A stretch of 7,681 bases of DNA from Inquilinus sp039594555 (lineage in GTDB: Bacteria > Pseudomonadota > Alphaproteobacteria > DSM-16000 > Inquilinaceae), in contig NZ_JBCNNF010000329.1 of assembly GCF_039594555.1 (NCBI RefSeq), positions 1-7,681 of the forward strand, given 5' to 3'. Below, in pieces: positions 1 through 6,201 of this stretch. The position numbers and the translations under genes are program-made. Below the pieces are notes generated by a model that worked only from the letters and a program-made list of their open reading frames with translations, was not told the origin of the DNA and did no database searches. Every line of letters starts with the position of its first letter. The first letter of the stretch is position 1.

Positions 1-856
1 CCGGGGCCATGGCGCCAGCCAGAATGAAGGGGGTGACGATCACCGCCTGGTTGGCGCGGGCATAGGTCTTCAAGGCGCCGAGCATGGTGCCGTCCCACAC
101 CATCGGCGAATTGGCGTTGATCAGGCTGATCAGCACGCAGTTCTCGTCGACGAACTGCTCGCCGAACACCAGCCGCGCCATGGCGACCGTATCCTCCGCC
201 CGCTCCGGCGCCGTCACCGACCCCATGAACGGCTTGTCGGAGTATTTGATGTGGGAATAGACCATGTCGAGATGCCGCTTGTTCACCGGCAGGTCGACGG
301 GCTCGCACACGGTGCCGCCGGAATGGTGCATCGCCGGCGTCATGTAGGCGAGCTTCACGAAGTTCCGGAAATCCTCGATCCGGGCATAGCGGCGGCCCTC
401 GTCGAGGGTGCGGATGAAGGGCGGGCCGTAGACCGGGGCGAAGACGGTGTTTCCGCCGCCGATCTGCACCGTGCGCTCCGGGTTCCGGGCGTGCTGGGTG
501 AACTCGCGCGGCGCGGTCGCCTGCACCAGCTGGCGGCACAGGCCGCGCGGGAAGCGGATGCGGGTGCCCTTGACGTCGGCGCCGGCGGCACGCCACAGCT
601 CCAGCGTCTCCTCGTCGTCGCGGAACTCGAGGCCGATCTCCTCCAGCACCGTGTCGGCGTTGTGCTCGATCAGCTCCAGCCCGTCGGTCTTGAGGACCTC
701 GTAGAGCGGGATCTTGCGCGAGATGTATTTCAGCTGCTGCAGCCCGCCGCCGCGGCGCAGGGCGCGCCGGGCCTCGGCGCCGCCGCGGCCGCGCCGGCCG
801 GCCCGGCCGCCGGTGTCCTGGGTCTCGTCCGATGGGGTGGCGGGGGCGTCGGTCAT
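1..856 (-). CDS. MttB-family (trimethylamine/betaine-type) methyltransferase, N-terminal part, cut by window edge
   Basis: The minus frame opens with ATG at 856 and stays open for 285 codons to the left edge, so the C-terminal part is missing. The start is supported by GAAGGA nine bases upstream. After a basic, Gly/Arg-rich N-terminus (about residues 16-38) the protein has family-like stretches such as LYEVLKTDGLELIEHNADTV, IGGGNTVFAPVYGPPFIRTL, AYMTPAMHHSGGTVCEPVDLP and SLINANSPMVWDGTML. I recognise these as the MttB superfamily (trimethylamine:corrinoid methyltransferase fold). Members of about 500 residues move a methyl group from trimethylamine, glycine betaine or related amines to a corrinoid protein in the cytoplasm. 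The residue that separates the pyrrolysine enzymes from the others lies beyond the window. In an aerobic-type alphaproteobacterium a non-pyrrolysine betaine-type enzyme is more likely. Substrate is unknown. It is divergent from the DUF1289-aguB pair, with about 154 bases between. Confidence 0.9.
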   Translation of the reverse strand, partial: MTDAPATPSDETQDTGGRAGRRGRGGAEARRALRRGGGLQQLKYISRKIPLYEVLKTDGLELIEHNADTVLEEIGLEFRDDEETLELWRAAGADVKGTRIRFPRGLCRQLVQATAPREFTQHARNPERTVQIGGGNTVFAPVYGPPFIRTLDEGRRYARIEDFRNFVKLAYMTPAMHHSGGTVCEPVDLPVNKRHLDMVYSHIKYSDKPFMGSVTAPERAEDTVAMARLVFGEQFVDENCVLISLINANSPMVWDGTMLGALKTYARANQAVIVTPFILAGAMAP

Positions 857-1010
857 CGCTGGCAATCCTTCTCGCGGAGTCCCGATGCTACGCCCCGAGG
901 CCGCGCCGACCATCGCGCCTGCGACCCGGCCTCGCCCGGTCACGACACACGCCGGAGGCCGCATGAGCCGCCTTGAACCGGGGCCGCCGCCGGGTTACCT
1001 GGAGGGGGCC

Positions 1011-1250
1011 ATGACCTCGGATCTCCCCCCCATCGTCTCGCCCTGCATCGGCGTCTGCACGCTCGAGGCCGGGACCGGCCTGTGCGCAGGCTGCCTGCGG
1101 ACGATGGAGGAGATCGCGGCCTGGCGCGACGCCGACAACGCCTGGCGCCTGGCCACGCTGCAGCGGCTGAAGGAACGCCGCCGCGCCCGCGGCCGCACCA
1201 GCGCCGCCGACAGCCGACCGCGGCGGCGCCAGCCGCAGACGACCGCCTGA
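1011..1250 (+). CDS. DUF1289 small Cys-motif protein
   Basis: A 79-residue protein with the DUF1289 signature: SPCIGVC near the N-terminus followed by GLCAGCLRTMEEIAAW. The four cysteines are at 12, 16, 25 and 28 (CxxxC-x8-CxxC), which suggests a bound metal or Fe-S cluster, though no function is established for the family. The C-terminal third (about 54-76) is Arg-rich and probably disordered. I chose ATG 1011 because GGAGGGGG lies just upstream and the Cys motif then begins near residue 10, as usual. An in-frame ATG at 963, with GGAGG four bases ahead, would add 16 Pro/Gly-rich residues. The stop codon overlaps the ribosome binding site of aguB, so the two genes are probably co-transcribed and translationally coupled. 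Confidence 0.88.
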   Translation: MTSDLPPIVSPCIGVCTLEAGTGLCAGCLRTMEEIAAWRDADNAWRLATLQRLKERRRARGRTSAADSRPRRRQPQTTA

Positions 1251-1259
1251 GGATCCGCC

Positions 1260-2138
<879 letters not shown>

Positions 2139-2150
2139 GCCGGCGAGCCG

Positions 2151-2250
2151 TCCAGACCGAGTAGTCTGGATTCGCGACAAGCGAACCCAACGATCGATCG
2201 GGCTGCACCATGCTGGGTTCGCTCGCGAACCCAGTCGACGCGACTGCTCG
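2151..2250. repeat. Palindrome array downstream of aguB (candidate terminator, operator pair or RNA hairpins)
   Basis: Several inverted repeats are packed here. 2151-2170 is TCCAGAC-N6-GTCTGGA. 2167-2189 is TGGATTCGC-N5-GCGAACCCA, with one G:T pair. 2213-2234 is a perfect 10-bp dyad, CTGGGTTCGC-TC-GCGAACCCAG. 2232-2246 is CAGTCG-ACG-CGACTG. The second and third are two copies of the same palindrome 47 bases apart, so their arms can also pair with each other. The outer sequences CGAGTAGTC (2158-2166) and GACTGCTCG (2242-2250) are also near-complementary, extending the symmetry to almost 100 bases. The first hairpin lies 13 bases past the aguB stop and could help end that transcript, but no T-run follows, so an intrinsic terminator is not proven. 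A REP-like dispersed element or tandem operator are alternatives. Confidence 0.6.
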
Positions 2251-2266
2251 ATGGCGTTGACCATGC

Positions 2267-2298
2267 GTTATAAGAACAAAAAGAGAACGAGAAGTCAA
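2267..2298 (-). promoter_or_regulatory. Candidate LexA (SOS) box with promoter-like hexamers
   Basis: An unusually AT-rich patch carries GAAC-AAAAAGA-GAAC at 2274-2288, an exact match to the direct-repeat LexA site of alphaproteobacteria (GTTC-N7-GTTC on the minus strand). On the minus strand TTGACT (2298-2293) lies just upstream and TATAAC (2272-2267) just downstream. They are 20 bases apart, longer than the ideal 17. Transcription would run leftward into the palindrome array and then antisense to the end of aguB. No credible protein gene follows in that direction, and none follows rightward either, since the LysR gene ends here from the other side. It could be an orphan site left after gene loss, or the promoter of a non-coding RNA. 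Confidence 0.5.
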
Positions 2299-2318
2299 GC
2301 AAAACCGCGAGATCGAGG

Positions 2319-3245
2319 TCACCCCGCCGCGAGGCCCTGCCCCTGGTCCGCCGCGATCTCGGCCAGGATCCAGTCGCGGAAGGCGGCGATCTTCGGCACG
2401 TCGCGGCGGCTGTCGAGATAGACCAGGTGGTACGAGCCCTCGTCCTTGATGCTGACCGGGAAGGGACGGATGAGCTCCCCGGCCGCGAGCTCGTCGAGGA
2501 AGAAGGTGGGGTTGACCAGCGCCACTCCCTGCCCGGCCTGGGCCGCGCGGCCCAGCATCTGCTGGTTCTCCAGCCGCAGGCCACCACTGGACACCGATTC
2601 TGGCACCGCGACGCCGGCGGCGGCGAACCAGCGCTGCCAGTAGGCGTCCCCGCCGTCCCAGAACAGCGGCAGCTGCAGCAGGTCGCGGGGATGGGCGAGG
2701 CCGCCGGCGCGGTCGCGCAGCGCCGGGCTGCACAGGGCTGTGTATTCGATCGGCATCAGCGGATGCGCCGCAAGGCCGGGCCAGACGCCCATGCCATGGC
2801 GGATGCCGATGTCGTTGTCGCTGCGGGTAAAGTCGACCAGCTTCGACTTGGTGTCGAGCCGCACGGCGATGCCGGGATGGGCCAGCTGGAACCGGCCCAG
2901 CCTCGGCACCAGCCAGTTGGTGGCGAAGGTGTGGATCGAGGTGATCGCCAGCAGCCCGCCGGTGTCGTCGCGCGCCGCGGCGAAGGCGCCGGCCAGCCGC
3001 GCCAGCGCCTCGGTCACCGCCGGGGCCAGGCGCTCGCCGGTCTCGGTCAGCTCGACCCTGCGGGTCAGGCGGCGGAACAGCGGCGCGCCGACGCGGTCCT
3101 CCAGCAGGCGGATCTGGTAGCTGACCGCCGCCTGGGTCATGCCCAGCTCCTCCGCCGCGCGGGTGAAGCTGAGATGCCGCGCCGCCGCCTCGAACACCCG
3201 GATGGCCGGCAGCGGCGGCAGGCGGGAGGCTGATCCTTCATCCAT
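2319..3245 (-). CDS. LysR-family transcriptional regulator, GcvA-like (paralogue 1)
   Basis: A 308-residue LysR regulator of normal length. The N-terminal winged helix-turn-helix is clear (about 14-70; core SFTRAAEELGMTQAAVSYQI, residues 26-45), followed by the linker helix and an effector-binding domain (about 97-298). That domain contains NWLVPRLGRF, DIGIRHGMGVWPGL, LCSPAL and QQMLGRAAQAGQGVAL, all typical of the GcvA-like subgroup. It should act as a cytoplasmic tetrameric DNA-binding protein. The ligand and targets cannot be read from the sequence, and the GcvA resemblance does not imply glycine control. ATG 3245 is the only good start before the HTH, but no strong Shine-Dalgarno precedes it. 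It is divergent from the small gene at 3394 and strongly similar to the LysR gene at 3573-4496; the two look like a local duplication. The start codon overlaps a possible LysR-type operator, suggesting autoregulation. Confidence 0.93.
   Translation of the reverse strand: MDEGSASRLPPLPAIRVFEAAARHLSFTRAAEELGMTQAAVSYQIRLLEDRVGAPLFRRLTRRVELTETGERLAPAVTEALARLAGAFAAARDDTGGLLAITSIHTFATNWLVPRLGRFQLAHPGIAVRLDTKSKLVDFTRSDNDIGIRHGMGVWPGLAAHPLMPIEYTALCSPALRDRAGGLAHPRDLLQLPLFWDGGDAYWQRWFAAAGVAVPESVSSGGLRLENQQMLGRAAQAGQGVALVNPTFFLDELAAGELIRPFPVSIKDEGSYHLVYLDSRRDVPKIAAFRDWILAEIAADQGQGLAAG
3074..3179. repeat. 106-bp block nearly identical to 4325-4430 (copy A)
   Basis: Within LysR paralogue 1, encoding roughly residues 23-58 around the HTH. 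By direct base-by-base comparison the only difference from 4325-4430 is at 3093 (G) versus 4344 (C), so 105 of 106 bases match, silent positions included. Outside the block the genes diverge quickly. It is a direct repeat with a period of 1251 bases. Confidence 0.9.
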
Positions 3246-3258
3246 AAAGGCTGTTTAT
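3244..3258. promoter_or_regulatory. Candidate LysR-type operator (T-N11-A)
   Basis: ATAAA-GGCTG-TTTAT is a perfect interrupted dyad with the T-N11-A form typical of LysR-family binding sites (T3245, A3257). It overlaps the start codon of LysR paralogue 1. The nearby direct repeat TTATC-N6-TTATC (3255-3270), with a period of 11 bases, could place a second contact on the same helix face. Binding here would fit autorepression and control of the divergent small gene. It is only a pattern match. Confidence 0.4.
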
Positions 3259-3338
3259 CCGTCGCTTATCGAGAACGCGTTGGTCGGACGCCCGCGGAAG
3301 GGCGATATTCCTCTCATACAGACCACATCGCAACGACC

Positions 3339-3379
3339 GGCCCGTCGCCACGCATCAGCTGAGATGATGCGTCCGGGCC
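3339..3379 (+). promoter_or_regulatory. Strong two-part hairpin in the leader of the small gene
   Basis: An inner 8-bp perfect stem, ACGCATCA-GCTGAGA-TGATGCGT (3350-3372), is enclosed by an outer stem GGCCCG (3339-3344) with CGGGCC (3374-3379), separated by small asymmetric bulges. The hairpin ends five bases before the GGAG ribosome binding site (3384-3387) of the gene at 3394. If it is in the transcript it would sit right at the ribosome entry site, so it could affect translation or mRNA stability. As DNA it could also be an operator. Confidence 0.45.
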
Positions 3380-3393
3380 ATCCGGAGACCGAG

Positions 3394-3576
3394 ATGACCG
3401 GCACCGTCCAGCGGGCGCCCGCGCGCCCGATCCCCCGGCTTCGCCCTCGGCGCAGCCTGCTGTCCACCCTGCGGGCCGCCGCCGGCCGGCTGCTGCGCCC
3501 GGCCGCGGGCCGGGTGCTCGACCCCAACGGCCTGTCCGACCAGCTGCGCCGCGACCTGGGCTTCGACCGCAGCTAG
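3394..3576 (+). CDS. Small basic DUF1127-like protein
   Basis: A 60-residue, strongly basic protein (13 arginines) with an Ala/Leu/Arg-rich middle and the C-terminal sequence LSDQLRRDLGFDRS. That ending resembles the RLLRDIGL core of DUF1127 (YjiS-like) proteins, which often sit next to LysR regulators in alphaproteobacteria. Here the protein stops right after the motif, so it is shorter than many members. DUF1127 proteins have been linked to RNA metabolism and stress or phosphate responses; no such role can be shown here. ATG 3394 is chosen because GGAG lies six bases upstream; in-frame ATGs at 3364 and 3367 fall inside the leader hairpin. Its TAG overlaps the stop of the convergent LysR gene within the palindrome CTAG. 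It is divergent from LysR paralogue 1, a possible regulator. That the gene is real is likely but not certain. Confidence 0.6.
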   Translation: MTGTVQRAPARPIPRLRPRRSLLSTLRAAAGRLLRPAAGRVLDPNGLSDQLRRDLGFDRS

Positions 3577-4496
3577 CCGTCCCGCCGCCCCGCCATCGCC
3601 GCCGCGGCCTCGGCCAGCAGCCACTCCCGGAACAGCGCGATCTTCGGCACGTCGCGGCGGGTCTCGAGATAGACGATGTAGTAGGCGCCGTCTTCGCGAA
3701 GCATCGTCGGGAAGGGCTGCACCAATTGGCGGGAGGCGAGTTCGTCAGCGAAGAACAACGGGTTCAGCAGCGCCACGCCCTGCCCCGCCTTCGCCACCTG
3801 GCCCATCATCTGCTGGGTGTCGAGCCTGAGCCCGTCATCGGCGACGGAGGCCGGCACCGCCTCTCCCGCCGCGGCGAACCAGCGCTGCCAGGTGTCGGCG
3901 ACGTCCCACAGCAGCGGCAGGCGCAGCAGGTCGCGCGGATGCCGGACACCACCCGCCCGCTCCAGCAGGGCCGGGCTGCATAGCGGAGTGATGTCCACCG
4001 ACATCAGCCAGTGCACCGCCAGCCCCGGCCAGACGCCGCGGCCGTAGCGGATGCCGAGATCGTAGTCGCCGCGGGTGAAGTCGACATTGGCCTGGCCGGT
4101 GTCGACCCGCACCGTGACCTTCGGATGGGCGGCCTGGAACCGGCCGAGCCGCGGCACCAGCCAGTTCGAGGCCATGGTCAGCACGGTGGTGACCGAGAGC
4201 AGGCCGCCGCCGGCGTCGTCGCGCAGGGCGGCGAAGGCCCCGGCCATGCGCGACATCGCCTCGGTCAGTACCGGCGCCAGCCGCGCCCCGGCCTCGGTCA
4301 GCGCCACCTTGCGGGTGAGGCGCAGGAACAGCGGCGCGCCGACCCGGTCCTCCAGCAGGCGGATCTGGTAGCTGACCGCCGCCTGGGTCATGCCCAGCTC
4401 CTCCGCCGCGCGGGTGAAGCTGAGATGCCGGGCCGCGGCCTCGAACACCCGGACCGCGGCGAGCGGCGGCAGCTGGAAGCCTGGCTGGGTGGTCAT
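3573..4496 (-). CDS. LysR-family transcriptional regulator, GcvA-like (paralogue 2)
   Basis: A 307-residue LysR regulator that aligns over its full length with the gene at 2319-3245, with only single-residue gaps. By eye well over half of the residues are identical, most strongly in the HTH (about 14-58). The effector domain (about 97-297) shares NWLVPRLGRF, RYGRGVWPGL, LCSPAL, HPRDLL and KAGQGVAL. Differences cluster in likely ligand-facing parts, for example NVDFTRGDYDLGIRY against LVDFTRSDNDIGIRH, so the two may sense different ligands while recognising similar DNA. ATG 4496 is the first usable start: an ATG at 4535 is in frame but is soon followed by TGA. No strong ribosome binding site is seen. 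The gene lies 157 bases downstream of the aminotransferase on the same strand, separated by a palindromic repeat, so it is probably transcribed on its own. Target genes are unknown. Confidence 0.93.
   Translation of the reverse strand: MTTQPGFQLPPLAAVRVFEAAARHLSFTRAAEELGMTQAAVSYQIRLLEDRVGAPLFLRLTRKVALTEAGARLAPVLTEAMSRMAGAFAALRDDAGGGLLSVTTVLTMASNWLVPRLGRFQAAHPKVTVRVDTGQANVDFTRGDYDLGIRYGRGVWPGLAVHWLMSVDITPLCSPALLERAGGVRHPRDLLRLPLLWDVADTWQRWFAAAGEAVPASVADDGLRLDTQQMMGQVAKAGQGVALLNPLFFADELASRQLVQPFPTMLREDGAYYIVYLETRRDVPKIALFREWLLAEAAAAMAGRRDG
4325..4430. repeat. 106-bp block nearly identical to 3074-3179 (copy B)
   Basis: The second copy of the near-identical HTH-coding block, inside LysR paralogue 2. 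It has one substitution in 106 bases relative to copy A. Identity drops immediately on both sides, which suggests sequence exchange between the paralogues rather than protein selection alone. Confidence 0.9.
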
Positions 4497-4533
4497 CGGG
4501 TCGCGGCGTCACGGGCGGTTCAGGATCTGTTCC

Positions 4534-4562
4534 ATTCTCGCCGGGGATGCACGGTACTACAA
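4534..4562 (-). promoter_or_regulatory. Weak promoter candidate for LysR paralogue 2
   Basis: On the minus strand TTGTAG (4562-4557) and GAGAAT (4539-4534) are separated by exactly 17 bases, about 40 bases ahead of the LysR start. The hexamers match the consensus at only three and four of six positions, so this is a suggestion based on spacing and place. Confidence 0.2.
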
Positions 4563-4571
4563 GCCTGACGG

Positions 4572-4636
4572 CTGCTCTCCCCCTCACCCTCCCGTCGCCG
4601 ACGCGACGGGCCCCTCCCTCTCCCCAAGGAGAGGGA
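4572..4636. repeat. GC-rich REP-like palindromic element, possible terminator of the aminotransferase
   Basis: Two perfect stem-loops stand side by side: CCCGTCGC-CGAC-GCGACGGG (4591-4610) and TCCCTCTCC-CCAA-GGAGAGGGA (4615-4636), preceded by CTCTCCCCCTCACCCTCCC. This layout of a CT/GA-rich hairpin with a GGTGAGGGGGAG-type tail is typical of dispersed intergenic repeats in GC-rich alphaproteobacteria, and related sequence appears at 6243-6285. On the minus strand the hairpins begin 18 bases past the aminotransferase stop, so they may stop or protect that transcript. No U-tract follows, so simple intrinsic termination is doubtful. Confidence 0.6.
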
Positions 4637-4653
4637 AGAACCTCAGCCTCTCC

Positions 4654-5997
4654 TCAATCCAGTGTCTGCAGCGTCTCGCGCAGGGTCTCGACGATCCGGT
4701 CGATCTCCGCCTTCTCGATGATGAAGGGCGGCGACAGGGCGACGATGTCGCCGGTGGTGCGGATGCCCACCCCCTTTTGGAAGCACTTGACGAACAGGTC
4801 GTAGGCCCGGGAGGTCGGCTTGCCGGCGATCGGCTCCAGCTCCACCGCGCCGATCAGGCCGAGGTTGCGGATGTCGATGACGTGGCGGGTGCCCTTCAGG
4901 CTGTGCAGCGCCTGCTCCCAGTACGGCGCCAGGTCGGCGACGCGCTCGAACAGCCCCTCCTCGCGGTACACGTCGAGGGTGGCGAGGCCGGCGGCCATGG
5001 CCAGCGGATGGGCCGAGTAGGTGTAGCCGTGGAACAGCTCGATCAGGTGCTCCGGCCCGGTCATGAAGGCGTCGTAGATATGCTTGCGCACGCCGACCGC
5101 GCCGGCCGGCACCGCGGCGTTGGTCAGGCCCTTGGCCATGGTCACCATGTCCGGCTGCACGCCGAACCAATCGGCGGCGAAGCTGGTGCCGAGGCGGCCG
5201 AAGCCGGTGATGACCTCGTCGAAGATCAGCAGGATGCCGTGCCTGTCGCAGATCTCGCGCAGCCGCTGCAGATAGCCCTTGGGCGGCATCAGCACGCCGG
5301 TGGAGCCGGCCACCGGCTCGACGATCACCGCGGCGATGGTCGAGGCGTCGTGCAGCGCCACGATCCGCTCCAGGTCGTCGGCCAGCTCGGCGCCGTGCTC
5401 CGGCAGGCCGCGGCTGTAGGCGTTGCGCGCCAGGTCGTGGGTGTGGCGCAGGTGGTCGACGCCGGTCAGCATCGTGCCGAAGGCCTTGCGGTTGGCGACG
5501 ATGCCGCCGACCGAGATGCCGCCGAAGCCGACGCCGTGATAGCCGCGCTCGCGCCCGATCAGGCGGGTGCGGGTGCCCTGGCCGATCTGGCGCTGATAGG
5601 CCAGCGCGATCTTCAGCGCGGTGTCGACCGCCTCGGACCCGCCGCCGGCGGCGAAGAAGACGTGGTCGAGGTCGCCGGGCAGCAGCTGGGCGACGCGGGA
5701 GGCCAGCTCGAACGCCTTGGGGTGGCCCATCTGGAAGGACGGGGCGTAGTCCATCTCCGCCGCCTGGTCCTGGATCGCCTGGACGATCTTGGGGTGGCAG
5801 TGGCCGGCATTGACGCACCACAGGCCGGCGGTGCCGTCCAGCACCTGGCGGCCGTCGACGGTGGTGTAGTACATGCCCTTGGCGCCCGCGTAGAGCCGCG
5901 GCGCCGCCTTGAACGACCGGTTCGCGGTGAACGGCATCCAGAAGGATTCGAGGTTGTTCGGCGTGCGCAGGTCACCGCGCGGCACGGCATCGTCCAT
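4654..5997 (-). CDS. Class III omega-amino acid (beta-alanine):pyruvate aminotransferase
   Basis: A 447-residue PLP enzyme, full length for class III aminotransferases. Landmarks in order: FWMPFTANRSFK near the N-terminus; DGTAGLWCVNAGH; GGGSEAVDTALK (118-129, PLP phosphate loop); RGYHG (Tyr153); VEPVAGSTGVLMPPKGYL; FDEVITGFGR with Asp260 for the pyridine nitrogen; TMAKGLTN with the Schiff-base Lys289; HGYTYSAHP; and Arg413 in GIRTTGD near the likely carboxylate site. The pattern closely follows beta-alanine:pyruvate transaminases. It likely moves the terminal amino group of beta-alanine or a related omega-amine to pyruvate, giving malonate semialdehyde (or another aldehyde) and alanine, in the cytosol. 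Polyamine or other omega-amine substrates remain possible. ATG 5997 is chosen because homology starts there and GGAG lies nine bases upstream; the frame stays open far upstream only because of base composition. It is divergent from an XRE-cupin regulator that probably controls it. Confidence 0.92.
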   Translation of the reverse strand: MDDAVPRGDLRTPNNLESFWMPFTANRSFKAAPRLYAGAKGMYYTTVDGRQVLDGTAGLWCVNAGHCHPKIVQAIQDQAAEMDYAPSFQMGHPKAFELASRVAQLLPGDLDHVFFAAGGGSEAVDTALKIALAYQRQIGQGTRTRLIGRERGYHGVGFGGISVGGIVANRKAFGTMLTGVDHLRHTHDLARNAYSRGLPEHGAELADDLERIVALHDASTIAAVIVEPVAGSTGVLMPPKGYLQRLREICDRHGILLIFDEVITGFGRLGTSFAADWFGVQPDMVTMAKGLTNAAVPAGAVGVRKHIYDAFMTGPEHLIELFHGYTYSAHPLAMAAGLATLDVYREEGLFERVADLAPYWEQALHSLKGTRHVIDIRNLGLIGAVELEPIAGKPTSRAYDLFVKCFQKGVGIRTTGDIVALSPPFIIEKAEIDRIVETLRETLQTLD

Positions 5998-6165
5998 GGC
6001 AAGCAACTCCGGTCGGCTGTGGAGGGAACCGAACACGCCGAACGGCCGGCGCCGGTCCGCCCCCCAGGGGCAAAGGGCCGGACCGGAGCCTAGGACCGCC
6101 CCGATCACTGGACAAGCGGGCGCGCGCGCCGGACACTGCGAAAACCGCCGGCGGAGGCCGCCCCG
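5998..6165. promoter_or_regulatory. Divergent control region between aminotransferase and XRE-cupin regulator
   Basis: This gap must hold the promoters of both genes. It contains a repeat CCGAAC-ACG-CCGAAC (6029-6043, a third GAAC at 6026-6029) and a nested dyad: CCGGTCCG (6052-6059) with CGGACCGG (6079-6086), enclosing GCCCC-CCA-GGGGC (6059-6071). Either could be the operator of the regulator. No convincing -35/-10 pair is visible in this GC-rich sequence. Confidence 0.4.
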
Positions 6166-6201
6166 ATGCCGGCGTTCGGGATTTCGAACAGGAAAACACC
6201 C

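Noticed and set aside
251..976. Open plus-strand frame opposite mttB
   Set aside because: Its product is His/Ala/Gly-rich low complexity, a normal by-product of GC-rich DNA opposite a real gene.
2427..3233. Plus-strand frame opposite LysR paralogue 1 (a twin lies opposite paralogue 2)
   Set aside because: The two frames resemble each other only because the LysR genes do; the antisense products have no recognisable domains.
3304..3320. AT-richer sequence GATATTCCTCTCATACA as a -10 region for the small gene
   Set aside because: With TTGGTC at 3280-3285 the spacing is 18, but both hexamers match poorly, so I do not list it as a promoter.
4390..6093. 567-codon plus-strand frame opposite the aminotransferase
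   Set aside because: The translation is Gly/Ala/Val/His/Asp-rich with no domain; the minus strand holds a full catalytic set of class III aminotransferase motifs.
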